A stretch of DNA of 64,000 nt from an uncultured Ruminococcus sp. (GCA_900541505.1 UQKK01000005.1:76763-140762); one strand, 5' to 3'. Positions 9,089-17,420 are shown, counted from the stretch's first letter. The notes: a model not told the origin generated them from the letters alone. Made by a program: numbers and translations.

Positions 9089-10036
9089 ATGAAGAAAATC
9101 ATACTGGACTGTGACCCGGGAATGGATGACTCCATGGCAATCGTTATGGCGGTGAAATCCCCGGATTTGGATGTCCTCGGAATTACAGCGGTTAACGGAA
9201 ATTATCCGGTGGATGTGACGGAGAAGAACGCGAGAAAGGTGCTGGAGCTTTTAGGGGAAACCCAGATTCCGGTTGCCAGGGGAATGGCGAATCCCATCAT
9301 CCGCAATTCACCCAGCGACCCGTTCACCCACGGTGAAGACGGACAGGCGGAGGCAAATCTCCCGGAGCCGAAGATGGCGCTGTCAGAGTTGGATGCCGTT
9401 GATTTTATCATCAAACAGGTAAAGGAACATCCGGGGGAAGTGACCCTCATCGCTACAGGACCGATGAGCAACATTGCCATGGCGATGCGCAAAGCCCCGG
9501 AAATCAAGGAGATGATACCGGAAATTATCGCTATTTCCGGCATGTTCGGGCTCAATGACTACGCGTTCATGAATGCCACCGGGGACACCCCGCAGAGTGA
9601 GTGGAATGTGTATGTGGACCCGGAGGCAGCCAAGGTGGTCTATGAATCCGGCGTGAAGCTGACAGCCCTCGGACTGGATGTGGCGACCTATTTCGATGTG
9701 GATTTCACAGAGGAAGAGATTGGTAAATTGGAAAAGAGTGACAAAAAAGAAGCGGCGTTTCTGGCAAATGCCATCCACTTCGTAAGAGGAAGAGGATTCG
9801 GCGCATACTGCACCGTTATCGACTGTATGGCGGTTGCCTATGCCATCGACCCCACGCTTGTGGAGACCATTGAGGCGCATGTGGGTGTGGAGACAAAAGA
9901 CGGTCTGACACTGGGCATGACGGTCATTGACAGAAGACATCACTTTGTTTGGGAACAGCTCCCGCTTGTAAATGTAGGAAAGAAAGCAGACTGCGGCAGA
10001 TTCTTGAAATTGCTGCTTGACTTGGTATTAAGATAA
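9089..10036 (+). CDS. Inosine-uridine preferring nucleoside hydrolase (IunH/Rih family)
   Basis: A 315-residue nucleoside hydrolase that cleaves a ribonucleoside into free ribose and base. The Ca-binding N-terminal motif is intact (DCDPGMDD, residues 7-14), the central strand reads TLIATGPMSNIAMA (about 118-131), and the C-terminal acidic metal residue lies in the YCTVIDCMAV segment. Length is typical (about 310-330). Start ATG follows aaaggagg. Together with the two phosphorylases and the ribokinase it gives the operon both hydrolytic and phosphorolytic routes from nucleosides. It gives free ribose, exactly what the terminal ribokinase of the operon needs. Confidence 0.93.
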   Translation: MKKIILDCDPGMDDSMAIVMAVKSPDLDVLGITAVNGNYPVDVTEKNARKVLELLGETQIPVARGMANPIIRNSPSDPFTHGEDGQAEANLPEPKMALSELDAVDFIIKQVKEHPGEVTLIATGPMSNIAMAMRKAPEIKEMIPEIIAISGMFGLNDYAFMNATGDTPQSEWNVYVDPEAAKVVYESGVKLTALGLDVATYFDVDFTEEEIGKLEKSDKKEAAFLANAIHFVRGRGFGAYCTVIDCMAVAYAIDPTLVETIEAHVGVETKDGLTLGMTVIDRRHHFVWEQLPLVNVGKKADCGRFLKLLLDLVLR

Positions 10037-10051
10037 AAACAGGGGTGGACA

Positions 10052-11167
10052 ATGTACAGATATCAGCATAAAATGATGGAGAAAGAAGCAATCTATATCG
10101 CCGGACCGGAATGCTTTTACACTTACGGCTATGATGCGCTGGGGGCGATGAAAGCTAGGGCGGAGGCAGTCGGCTGCAAGGTGACGCTGCCGAACAGCGA
10201 CCCGCTGGATATGGAAAACCCGGACCTTCAGAAACGGGCGGACAGTATTTTCGCCAATCTTGAGAAGGTGATGCTGGATACCACGGCAATCATCGCGGAC
10301 CTGGAGGCATACAGAGGTTCCGAGCCGGACAGCGGCACGATTTATGAGATTGGGATGGCGTACGCCAAGGGCGCGAAGTGCTACGGATACACCAGGGATA
10401 AGAGAAGCTTTGCCACGAAAAATGTCAACGCCTTTCTGAATGGGAAAGAACCGGAGGACGAGTTGGGAAACAAGGGCATGTACCTTGCGCTTCCGTTCGC
10501 GCCGTCTATCATCGGCTCCACGAAAATCATCGAGGGAGATTTTGACGACTGTCTGAAAATGATGGTGCGTGACGTGGAGGAAGAGTACAAGCACAAAGCG
10601 GACAGAGGCTACTATGTAGATTACTCTAAATCCCGCACCGTGAAGAAAGAAGATGCACCCCTTGTCTATCTGGCAGGCGTGGGGCGCTACCGCGACGATG
10701 CGGAGGAAGTCTTCGCGAAGATGAAGGAAATCTGCAGAAAATACGGTCTGAACGCGGTGACACCGATGGACCAGGCGCCGGGTGTGAAGAAGGTAGAGAC
10801 GGACAACCCCTATACCTGGGCGTCCAATGTCTTCGATAATTATCAGCAGCACGTGCGCAACTGCGATGTCATCATCGCAGATTTGAACGACTACCGGGGA
10901 TATGAGGTCAACAACGATGTGGGCTTCGAGTGCGGCATGGGCTTCCAGCTCGGTAAGAAGCTCTACGGATATATGAAGGACACCTCCCCGCTTGTAGAGA
11001 GGATTCCTCACTTAGGAGAAGAAGCAGAGTTCAGGGAGCAGACGGGAAGCAACGTAGAGAATTTTAATTATCCGTGCAACCTGATGTTCTCCTGTTCCAT
11101 GAAGATTTTCGAGGGAGAGTTTGAGAAAATCGTACAGCAGGTGGCGAAAGACTTAGAGGGGAAATAG
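10052..11167 (+). CDS. Tandem double-domain nucleoside 2-deoxyribosyltransferase-like protein
   Basis: A 371-residue protein made of two copies of the nucleoside 2-deoxyribosyltransferase fold. Domain 1 begins AIYIAGPECF and domain 2 (from about residue 206) begins LVYLAGVGRY. Each has an IADLxxYRG segment followed by a glutamate in the active-site position: DSGTIYEIG in domain 1, NNDVGFECG in domain 2. Ordinary members are single domains of about 150-170 residues acting as oligomers, so this is an internal duplication and fusion. The known reaction moves deoxyribose between bases; hydrolytic relatives remove the base from (deoxy)nucleoside monophosphates. The ATG at 10052 has ggggtgg upstream; ATGs at 10073 or 10076 are alternatives. 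Confidence 0.85.
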   Translation: MYRYQHKMMEKEAIYIAGPECFYTYGYDALGAMKARAEAVGCKVTLPNSDPLDMENPDLQKRADSIFANLEKVMLDTTAIIADLEAYRGSEPDSGTIYEIGMAYAKGAKCYGYTRDKRSFATKNVNAFLNGKEPEDELGNKGMYLALPFAPSIIGSTKIIEGDFDDCLKMMVRDVEEEYKHKADRGYYVDYSKSRTVKKEDAPLVYLAGVGRYRDDAEEVFAKMKEICRKYGLNAVTPMDQAPGVKKVETDNPYTWASNVFDNYQQHVRNCDVIIADLNDYRGYEVNNDVGFECGMGFQLGKKLYGYMKDTSPLVERIPHLGEEAEFREQTGSNVENFNYPCNLMFSCSMKIFEGEFEKIVQQVAKDLEGK

Positions 11168-11191
11168 GACTTTTTAGAAGGAGGAAGGAAG

Positions 11192-11893
11192 ATGGGAACA
11201 CCACATAACCGCGCCGAGGTCGGCGATATTGCAGAAAAAATACTGCTTCCGGGCGACCCGCTGCGCGCAAAATTCATCGCGGAGAATTTTCTGGAGAATG
11301 CGGTATGCTACAATGATGTCCGGGGAATGTACGGATACACAGGGATTTACAAGGGCGAGAGAGTGTCGGTCCAGGGGACCGGGATGGGAATGCCGTCCAT
11401 GCATATCTATGCAAATGAACTGATGGAAGTATACAAGGTGAAGAAACTTATCCGCGTGGGAACCTGCGGAAGCCTGCGCGAAGATGTGCATTTAAAGGAT
11501 GTCGTCATTGCCATCGGTTCCACCACGGACTCCAATATGAACAAAGACCGCTTCGGCAGTATTTCGTTTGCTCCTACGGCGAGCTTCAGCCTGTTAAAGC
11601 GGGCGTATGAGATTGCCATGGAGGAGAAGGTGTCTGCCATTGTGAGCAATGTTTTTACCAGCGACAAATTCTATGATGACAACGCGCAGCAGAAGAACAG
11701 TCTGTTAGCTTCCTACGGGATTGCGGCGGTGGATATGGAGACATGCGAGCTGTACACACTGGCGGCGAAGCATCACACAGAAGCGCTGACCATGCTGACA
11801 GTCAGCGACCATCTGATTACCGGGGAAAAGTGTACGACAGAAGAGAGACAGACGTCTTTTAATGATATGATAAAAGTGGCGCTTGAGATATAA
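11192..11893 (+). CDS. deoD: Purine-nucleoside phosphorylase, hexameric type
   Basis: A 233-residue hexameric-type purine nucleoside phosphorylase converting purine (deoxy)ribonucleosides and phosphate to base and (deoxy)ribose-1-phosphate. The family marks are all there: a start reading GTPHNRAEVGD, LLPGDPLRAK (phosphate-binding Arg), GTGMGMPSM, RVGTCGSL, and VDMETCELY near residue 182 with the ribose-binding Met and Glu, then TVSDHL. Length is typical (about 235). It starts at ATG after aaggaggaagg. Positioned between the deoxyribosyltransferase-like gene and the ribokinase it completes a purine nucleoside route, and the xanthine dehydrogenase genes just downstream could oxidise the base it frees. 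Confidence 0.95.
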   Translation: MGTPHNRAEVGDIAEKILLPGDPLRAKFIAENFLENAVCYNDVRGMYGYTGIYKGERVSVQGTGMGMPSMHIYANELMEVYKVKKLIRVGTCGSLREDVHLKDVVIAIGSTTDSNMNKDRFGSISFAPTASFSLLKRAYEIAMEEKVSAIVSNVFTSDKFYDDNAQQKNSLLASYGIAAVDMETCELYTLAAKHHTEALTMLTVSDHLITGEKCTTEERQTSFNDMIKVALEI

Positions 11894-12011
11894 TATCAGA
11901 GGGAGATGACTCCCGCGCCAAGACTCGCGGGCGAGTCTTGAACGGGAAAGTAAACTGCGGTGTGCCCTTTGGGGGATGGACCGCGCAGGATGAAAGAAAG
12001 GAATGTAGACT

Positions 12012-12899
12012 GTGAAAGTATTGAATTTTGGTTCCTTGAATTATGACTATGTTTACCAGGTAGACCATATGGTGCGCGCCGGGGAGACGCTTGCCTCCGC
12101 GGGGATGGAGCGTTTCTTTGGCGGGAAAGGCTTAAATCAGTCCATCGCTCTGGCAAAGGCAGGGGTGCCGGTGTACCACGCCGGACAGGTCGGCGAGGAC
12201 GGGGAGGCATTTCTTGACCTGTGCCGGGAGAATCATGTGGATACTTCCTATATCCGCACACTGCCGGGAAAGAGCGGACATACCATCATCCAGGTAGATA
12301 AGACGGCGCAGAACTGTATCCTCCTCTACGGCGGGACGAACCGGGAGATAACAGAAGAATTTATCGACACGGTCCTTTCGGATTTTGGCAAGGGAGATAT
12401 CCTTCTTCTGCAAAACGAAGTCAATCTTTTGGATGTCATCATCGATAAGGCGTACGAGAAGGGAATGACGATTATCTTAAATCCCTCGCCCTTTGACGAG
12501 GCGCTGTCCGCCTGTGATATGACTAAGATTTCTATCTTCCTCATGAATGAGGTGGAGGGAGAGCAGATGACCGGGGAAAAGGAACCGGAAAAGATTCTTT
12601 CCTGCATGAAGGAAAAATATCCTGAGGCACAGGTTGTCCTGACACTGGGCTCTGACGGCTCCGTCTACCAGTACAAAGAGGAGTGCTATTCCCAGGAAAT
12701 CGTAAAAGTAAAGGCAGTGGATACCACCGCTGCCGGGGATACCTTTACCGGATATTTTGTGGCAGGACTTTTGGAGGGAAAGCCCATCCCGGATACACTG
12801 CTTCGGTGCGCTAAAGCCTCAGCAATCGCGGTGTCCAGAAAGGGCGCGGCGCCTTCCATTCCCTACAAAGAAGAGGTGGAAGAATTCAGCAAATTTTGA
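12012..12899 (+). CDS. rbsK: Ribokinase (PfkB family)
   Basis: A 295-residue PfkB sugar kinase, most like ribokinase, phosphorylating ribose to ribose-5-phosphate. The substrate-binding GGKGLNQS motif is at about residues 37-44 and the catalytic loop DTTAAGDTFTGY lies at about 237-248 with the base aspartate present, in contrast to the other PfkB protein of this operon. It starts at GTG 12012, nine bases after aaagga; the protein then begins MKVLNFGSLNYD as is usual for the family. The 118-base gap after deoD contains no obvious terminator, so it is probably the last gene of the operon. A promoter and terminator hairpin follow at once. Confidence 0.9.
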   Translation: MKVLNFGSLNYDYVYQVDHMVRAGETLASAGMERFFGGKGLNQSIALAKAGVPVYHAGQVGEDGEAFLDLCRENHVDTSYIRTLPGKSGHTIIQVDKTAQNCILLYGGTNREITEEFIDTVLSDFGKGDILLLQNEVNLLDVIIDKAYEKGMTIILNPSPFDEALSACDMTKISIFLMNEVEGEQMTGEKEPEKILSCMKEKYPEAQVVLTLGSDGSVYQYKEECYSQEIVKVKAVDTTAAGDTFTGYFVAGLLEGKPIPDTLLRCAKASAIAVSRKGAAPSIPYKEEVEEFSKF

Positions 12900-12919
12900 A
12901 TACAAAGCGGAAAAATGTT

Positions 12920-12948
12920 TTGACATTTTTTTCAAGCTGTGATAGAAT
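12920..12948 (+). promoter_or_regulatory. Sigma-A type promoter upstream of the molybdenum hydroxylase operon
   Basis: TTGACA at 12920-12925, a 17-base spacer and TAGAAT at 12943-12948 make a near-consensus vegetative promoter. Transcription would begin near 12955, only a few bases before the hairpin and T-run at 12961-12998. The first message would therefore stop after about 45 bases unless termination is prevented, which makes this an attenuated leader for the genes starting at 13124. Confidence 0.75.
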
Positions 12949-12960
12949 GGCTACGCTTAC

Positions 12961-12998
12961 AAGGTGCGAATGACGGACAATGCATTTGCACCTTTTTT
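12961..12998 (+). terminator. Intrinsic terminator / attenuator hairpin before xdh genes
   Basis: A 12-base stem (aaggtgcgaatg with catttgcacctt, one G-U pair) is followed by six T. It can end transcription of the ribose operon, but it also sits immediately downstream of the promoter at 12920-12948 and so may attenuate the next operon. Confidence 0.8.
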
Positions 12999-13009
12999 CA
13001 TTTTAGTTG

Positions 13010-13031
13010 AAGTGGGCTTGCCCACTTTGTT
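13010..13031 (+). repeat. Short palindromic hairpin, exact copy also at 54917
   Basis: The 20 bases gtgggcttgcccactttgtt (13012-13031) occur identically at 54917-54936. A six-base GC-rich stem with a tiny loop is followed by T-rich sequence. In both places it lies in the leader of an operon (molybdenum hydroxylase here, RNase J there). Confidence 0.7.
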
Positions 13032-13123
13032 CTGTCAGCAGGACGATACGATTCGCTTAGTTTTGGAATCATGTGGGGCATGGAATTTTACGCGGGAGAG
13101 CACAGTGAGAAAGGAGAACCGTT

Positions 13124-13927
13124 TTGATTGCGATTGATAATTATGTGAAACCGAAGACGCTGGAGGAGGCGTATGAGCTCAACCAGGCGAGAAACAGCAG
13201 GGTGATGGGAGGCATGATGTGGATGCGGCTGGGAAACGCCAGAGTGAAGACTCTCATTGACCTGTCCGGGCTGGGGCTTAACGAGATTGAGGAGACGGAC
13301 CATGTGTTTCGGATTGGCGCCATGTGTACATTGCGCCAGCTGGAAGAATGTGAGGGATTAAAAGAGTGGTATGGCGATGGGATTGCCGAATCCATCCGCC
13401 ACATCGTAGGTGTGCAGTTTCGCAACCAGGCGACAGTGGGAGGCAGTATTTACGGGAGGTTCGGGTTTTCCGACGTGCTGACTGCCCTTCTTGCGCTGGA
13501 TACCTTTGTGGAGCTGTACAACGGCGGAACCATCCGCCTGTCGGAGTTTGTGAACCGCAAAAAAGACAAGGATATCCTGCTGTCCGTTATCATCCGTAAA
13601 AGCGAGCGGAAGTTCCACTACTCTTCTGTGCGGCAGACAAAGACGGATTTCCCGGTACTGGCATGTGCGGTGGTGACAGGTATGGTGCATGGAAAGGAAT
13701 CCTGGTATTTTTCCGTGGGAGCCAGACCGATGAAGGCGAAGCTCATCGAAAAATTGTGGGAAGTGCCAAAGGATGCAAACGAAACGCTGCTCGCCGAATA
13801 TGCGGCGCAGGCAGCGGCAGAATTTGAATACGGCAGCAATATGCGGGGGAGCGCGCAGTACCGGAAGCATTTGGCAGAAGTGCTCATCCGGCGGGCGATG
13901 CAGTCGATTTTAGCGGAGGAAGCGTAA
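13124..13927 (+). CDS. xdhB: Molybdenum hydroxylase FAD-binding subunit (xanthine dehydrogenase B / CoxM type)
   Basis: A 267-residue FAD subunit of a molybdenum hydroxylase. The FAD-binding segments are visible: NSRVMGGMMWM near residue 25 in the place of the usual AGGT motif, and the second one, FRNQATVGGSIYGR, at about residues 99-112. The CO-dehydrogenase flavoprotein C-terminal domain follows from about residue 165. It passes electrons from the iron-sulphur subunit to an acceptor, normally NAD. It starts at TTG 13124, seven bases after aaggag. It is slightly short (usual 270-290). The iron-sulphur subunit gene begins one base after the stop, so the three genes are one operon. Confidence 0.88.
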   Translation: MIAIDNYVKPKTLEEAYELNQARNSRVMGGMMWMRLGNARVKTLIDLSGLGLNEIEETDHVFRIGAMCTLRQLEECEGLKEWYGDGIAESIRHIVGVQFRNQATVGGSIYGRFGFSDVLTALLALDTFVELYNGGTIRLSEFVNRKKDKDILLSVIIRKSERKFHYSSVRQTKTDFPVLACAVVTGMVHGKESWYFSVGARPMKAKLIEKLWEVPKDANETLLAEYAAQAAAEFEYGSNMRGSAQYRKHLAEVLIRRAMQSILAEEA

Positions 13928-13928
13928 G

Positions 13929-14390
13929 ATGGAAGTACGGTTTATATTGAATGGAAAACAGACAATGGCGGAGGTCAACGCGGATTCGATTCTCCTGAAC
14001 GTTTTAAGAGATTTGGGCTGCCGCAGTGTGAAATGCGGCTGTGAGACGACCAACTGCGGACTGTGTACAGTGTGGATAGACGGAAAATCCCGTCTCTCCT
14101 GCTCGGTGCTGGCGGCATCGGTGGAAGGAAGCGAGATTACCACCCTGGAAGGTGTTGAGGAAGAGGCGGCGGAGTTTGGCGCCTTTCTCGCCAATGAGGG
14201 GGCGGAGCAGTGCGGATTTTGTTCTCCCGGGTTTATCATGAACGTGCTTGCCATGAAACGGGAACTTCAAAATCCTTCCCTGGAGGAAATCAAGGAATAT
14301 CTTGCCGGAAATCTGTGCAGATGTACCGGCTATATGGGACAATTGCGGGCGATTCAGAAATACATGGAGGTGAAGGGATGGAAAGCATAA
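13929..14390 (+). CDS. xdhC: Molybdenum hydroxylase [2Fe-2S] subunit (xanthine dehydrogenase C / CoxS type)
   Basis: A 153-residue iron-sulphur subunit with two [2Fe-2S] clusters. The N-terminal plant-ferredoxin-like cluster uses C38, C43, C46 and C58 (GCETTNCGLC then SC). The C-terminal alpha-helical cluster uses the motifs CGFCSPG and CRCTGY. Length and arrangement are typical (about 150-165). It transfers electrons from the molybdenum centre to FAD. The gene overlaps the start of the large subunit by 13 bases. Here xdhC means the iron-sulphur subunit as in the three-subunit nomenclature, not the maturation factor of the same name; no maturation factor gene is seen nearby. Confidence 0.93.
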   Translation: MEVRFILNGKQTMAEVNADSILLNVLRDLGCRSVKCGCETTNCGLCTVWIDGKSRLSCSVLAASVEGSEITTLEGVEEEAAEFGAFLANEGAEQCGFCSPGFIMNVLAMKRELQNPSLEEIKEYLAGNLCRCTGYMGQLRAIQKYMEVKGWKA

Positions 14391-16684
14391 AAGAACTGAA
14401 AATGGTAAATCAGCCGGTGCCGAAGGTGGATGCACAGGCATTGGTAACGGGCAAAGGAGTCTACACCAACGACCTGGCGCCAGCGGACTGTCTGGCGGTA
14501 AAAGTGCTGCGAAGCCCTCACGCTCATGCGCTGATTGAGGACATCAATCTGACGCGCGCCCTGGCAGTCCCAGGAATCGAATGTATTTTGACATACAAAG
14601 ACTGTCCTGATAAACGGTTTACCATGGCGGGGCAGACTTACCCGGAGCCCAGCCCCTACGACCGCCTGATTCTGGATGAGCGTGTCCGTTTTGTGGGAGA
14701 TGCCGTGGCAATCGTGGCAGGGAGAGACGAAGCGTCTGTTAAAAAGGCGATGAAACTCATAAAAGTGAGATACAAGGTTCTGGAGCCGCTTTTGGATTTT
14801 CGCAAAGCGAAGGATAATCCGATTCTTGTGCATCCGGAGGAGAATTGGAAAAGCCTGTGCCCGGTGGGAGCGGACAATAAGAGAAACTTATGCGCCCACG
14901 AGGTGAGCGAGGACGGAGATATCGAGGCAGTGCTCAAATCCTGTGACTATGTGGTGGACAGGGTGTATCACACCAAGGCAAACCAGCAGGCGATGATGGA
15001 GACCTTTCGCACCTATACATACATGGATGCTTATGGGAGGCTGAATATTGTCTCTTCCACCCAGGTGCCTTTCCATATCCGCCGGATTCTGGCAAATGCG
15101 CTGGATATCCCGAAGCATAAAGTCCGGGTGATAAAACCGCGAATCGGCGGCGGATTTGGAGCGAAGCAGACCTCTGTCTCGGAAGTGTACCCGGCGCTAG
15201 TGACATGGAAGACCGGGAAACCGGCAAAAATTATTTATACAAGGGAAGAATCCCTGACCGCATCTTCCCCGCGCCACGAGATGGAGATGCACGTGCGCTT
15301 AGGAGCGGACAAAGACGGCAGGATTCGCGGAATCGACCTGTATACCCTTTCCAACACAGGGGCGTTCGGGGAGCACGGTCCCACGACGGTGGGGCTTTCC
15401 GGTCATAAATCCATCCCTCTCTACGGGAAGGCGGAAGCATACCGCTTTGTCTATGATGTGGTGTACACCAACGTTATGTCTGCCGGGGCTTACCGCGGCT
15501 ACGGCGCGACCCAGGGAATCTTCGCGGTGGAATCCGCGGTCAATGAACTGGCGGAAATACTCGGTATGGACCCCACCGTGCTCAGGGAAAAGAATATGGT
15601 GCGGGAAGGACAGGTCATGCCCGCCTACTATGGGGAGACGGCGAACAGCTGCGCTCTCGACAAATGTATGGCGCGCGCCAAAGAGATGATTGGATGGGAT
15701 GAAAAATATCCCTGCCGGGATATGGGAAACGGCAAAATCCGTGGCGTGGGAGTTGCCATGGCGATGCAGGGCTCCGGTATTTCCGGGGTAGATACGGCGT
15801 CGGCGGCAATCAAGGTCAATGATGACGGCTTTTACAGTCTGCTGATTGGCGCTACGGATATGGGGACCGGGTGCGATACCATTCTGGCACAGATGGCGGC
15901 GGAATGCCTGGAATGTGAGATGGACGATATTGTTGTCCACGGCGTGGATACAGACTCCTCTCCCTATGACTGCGGTTCCTATGCCTCCAGTACCACCTAT
16001 GTAACCGGGATGGCGGTAGTGAAAACCTGCGAGACACTGCGTGAGAAGCTGTGCGAGCGCGGCGCAGAGTATCTGAACTGTGCCGTGGAGGATACAGAAT
16101 TTGACGGAGAAAAAGTCATCAACTTAAAAACAGGAGAGTCCATCACCCGCGCGGAAATCGGAAACCGTGTGATGTGTAATAATGGAAAAGCCCTCTCTGC
16201 CAGCGAAGCCTTTTCTTCTCCGATTTCTCCGCCGCCATTTATGGTCGGCATGGCAGAGGTGGAGATTGACACAGAGACCGGAGTGGTGGAGCCCATCGAC
16301 TATGTGGCTGTGGTGGACTGCGGAACCGTCGTGAATCCCAATCTGGCGCGGGTGCAGGTAGAGGGCGGGATTTCCCAGGGTATCGGCATGGCGCTGTATG
16401 AAGATGTTGTCTATAGTGCCAAAGGGAAAAATTACAGTAATTCCTTCATGCAGTACAAAATTCCAAGCCGCCTGGATGTGGGAACCATCCGCGTGGAATT
16501 TGAGAGCAGTTACGAACCCAGCGGACCTTTTGGGGCGAAGTCCATCGGGGAGATTGTCATCAATACACCATCCCCTGCAATCTCCAATGCCATCCAGAAT
16601 GCGGTGGGAGTAATTGAACGGGAACTGCCTATTACAGCGGAGAAAATATACCGCGGTATGAAAAAGAACATTCACTCCTTCTGA
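14378..16684 (+). CDS. xdhA: Molybdenum hydroxylase catalytic subunit (xanthine dehydrogenase A type)
   Basis: A 768-residue molybdopterin-binding subunit of the xanthine dehydrogenase/aldehyde oxidase family. The a/b hammerhead domain occupies about residues 25-135. The cofactor loop GGGFGAKQT is at about 257-265, the AYRGYGATQ segment follows near residue 371, and the C-terminal GAKSIGE around residue 719 carries the catalytic glutamate. It starts at ATG 14378 behind ggaggtgaaggg, inside the end of the iron-sulphur gene; an upstream in-frame start at 14210 would run through that gene and is not needed. Purine (xanthine/hypoxanthine) oxidation is the likely function given the nucleoside operon just upstream, but nicotinate- or other hydroxylases of this family cannot be excluded. 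Confidence 0.88.
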   Translation: MESIKELKMVNQPVPKVDAQALVTGKGVYTNDLAPADCLAVKVLRSPHAHALIEDINLTRALAVPGIECILTYKDCPDKRFTMAGQTYPEPSPYDRLILDERVRFVGDAVAIVAGRDEASVKKAMKLIKVRYKVLEPLLDFRKAKDNPILVHPEENWKSLCPVGADNKRNLCAHEVSEDGDIEAVLKSCDYVVDRVYHTKANQQAMMETFRTYTYMDAYGRLNIVSSTQVPFHIRRILANALDIPKHKVRVIKPRIGGGFGAKQTSVSEVYPALVTWKTGKPAKIIYTREESLTASSPRHEMEMHVRLGADKDGRIRGIDLYTLSNTGAFGEHGPTTVGLSGHKSIPLYGKAEAYRFVYDVVYTNVMSAGAYRGYGATQGIFAVESAVNELAEILGMDPTVLREKNMVREGQVMPAYYGETANSCALDKCMARAKEMIGWDEKYPCRDMGNGKIRGVGVAMAMQGSGISGVDTASAAIKVNDDGFYSLLIGATDMGTGCDTILAQMAAECLECEMDDIVVHGVDTDSSPYDCGSYASSTTYVTGMAVVKTCETLREKLCERGAEYLNCAVEDTEFDGEKVINLKTGESITRAEIGNRVMCNNGKALSASEAFSSPISPPPFMVGMAEVEIDTETGVVEPIDYVAVVDCGTVVNPNLARVQVEGGISQGIGMALYEDVVYSAKGKNYSNSFMQYKIPSRLDVGTIRVEFESSYEPSGPFGAKSIGEIVINTPSPAISNAIQNAVGVIERELPITAEKIYRGMKKNIHSF

Positions 16685-17154
16685 TAGGCGAGTCTCTCGG
16701 TACCGTCATCGGTATAAATGATTCCGCACTGTGAAAAACCGTTTTTCTTAAGCAAGTGCTGCATAATGAGATTCTCTCTGTGTGTGTCAATCTTCAGGTT
16801 GCGGCACTGCTGAAACGCCCAGTTAAGACAGTAAGTGGCAGCGCCTTTTACGGTACCGTCGGAAGTGATGCGGTGCACCACACCGTAGGGCAGGTCATTG
16901 AGCCAGCTGCCGCTGCGGATTGTCTGGTATGTGGCGTCCTTTCCGAATTTGTAATAGAAGACTGCGGCAATCCTGCCGTCTGATTCACAGACATAGCTGC
17001 TGCCTTCCGCGATATCCTGTTCCACCAGTTCTGTGGAAGGGTAGGAGCTGCCCCACTGGGAGGGGTTGCCGTTTTCTGACATGAAGACCCTTGCCTTCCG
17101 GTAGAGTTCCAGGATGGCATTTAAATCGTTAAAAGTAGATTTCCTGATTTTCAT
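16672..17154 (-). CDS. GNAT-family N-acetyltransferase
   Basis: A 160-residue GNAT acetyltransferase beginning MKIRKSTFNDLNAILELYRKAR, the usual beta1-alpha1 opening of the fold. The acetyl-CoA pyrophosphate loop is degenerate (TSDGTVKGAATYCLNW, about residues 96-111) in place of the classic QxxGxG, and the C-terminus has LLKKNGFSQCGIIY as in typical acetyltransferases. It converges on the xanthine dehydrogenase gene and their ends overlap by 13 bases, so it is an independent transcriptional unit. The substrate cannot be inferred. Its start is preceded by tgaggtg on the minus strand. Confidence 0.88.
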   Translation of the reverse strand: MKIRKSTFNDLNAILELYRKARVFMSENGNPSQWGSSYPSTELVEQDIAEGSSYVCESDGRIAAVFYYKFGKDATYQTIRSGSWLNDLPYGVVHRITSDGTVKGAATYCLNWAFQQCRNLKIDTHRENLIMQHLLKKNGFSQCGIIYTDDGTERLAYQKE

Positions 17155-17286
17155 ATTCGATAAATCACCTCATATTTCGACAAAAAATACATAGCATACA
17201 ATGAAAATTTGACAAAAGCCGCATGGACTGTATGACAGTAAAAATGATACAAGTATGGGTCGATTGCGCTTTTGTACAGAGAGAAC

Positions 17287-17317
17287 AGCGTCAGTGTACA
17301 AGGAGCATACTGACGCT
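17287..17317. repeat. Inverted repeat in intergenic region
   Basis: Arms agcgtcagt and actgacgct enclose 13 bases, with an AT-rich tract on the right (attatttt). It lies in the 337-base gap between the divergent acetyltransferase and lipoprotein genes. It may be a terminator for readthrough transcripts. The same AGCGTCAG core recurs in the hairpin at 20176-20224 after the L,D-transpeptidase gene. Confidence 0.6.
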
Positions 17318-17420
17318 ATTATTTTAAGATAAGACAAGAAAAATAACAAGCGGGTTTTCTGCTCTTTGTACACAGTATGGCTGAATTGAAACAAGTGGTA
17401 TTTTCTTTGCTGCAAAAAAC

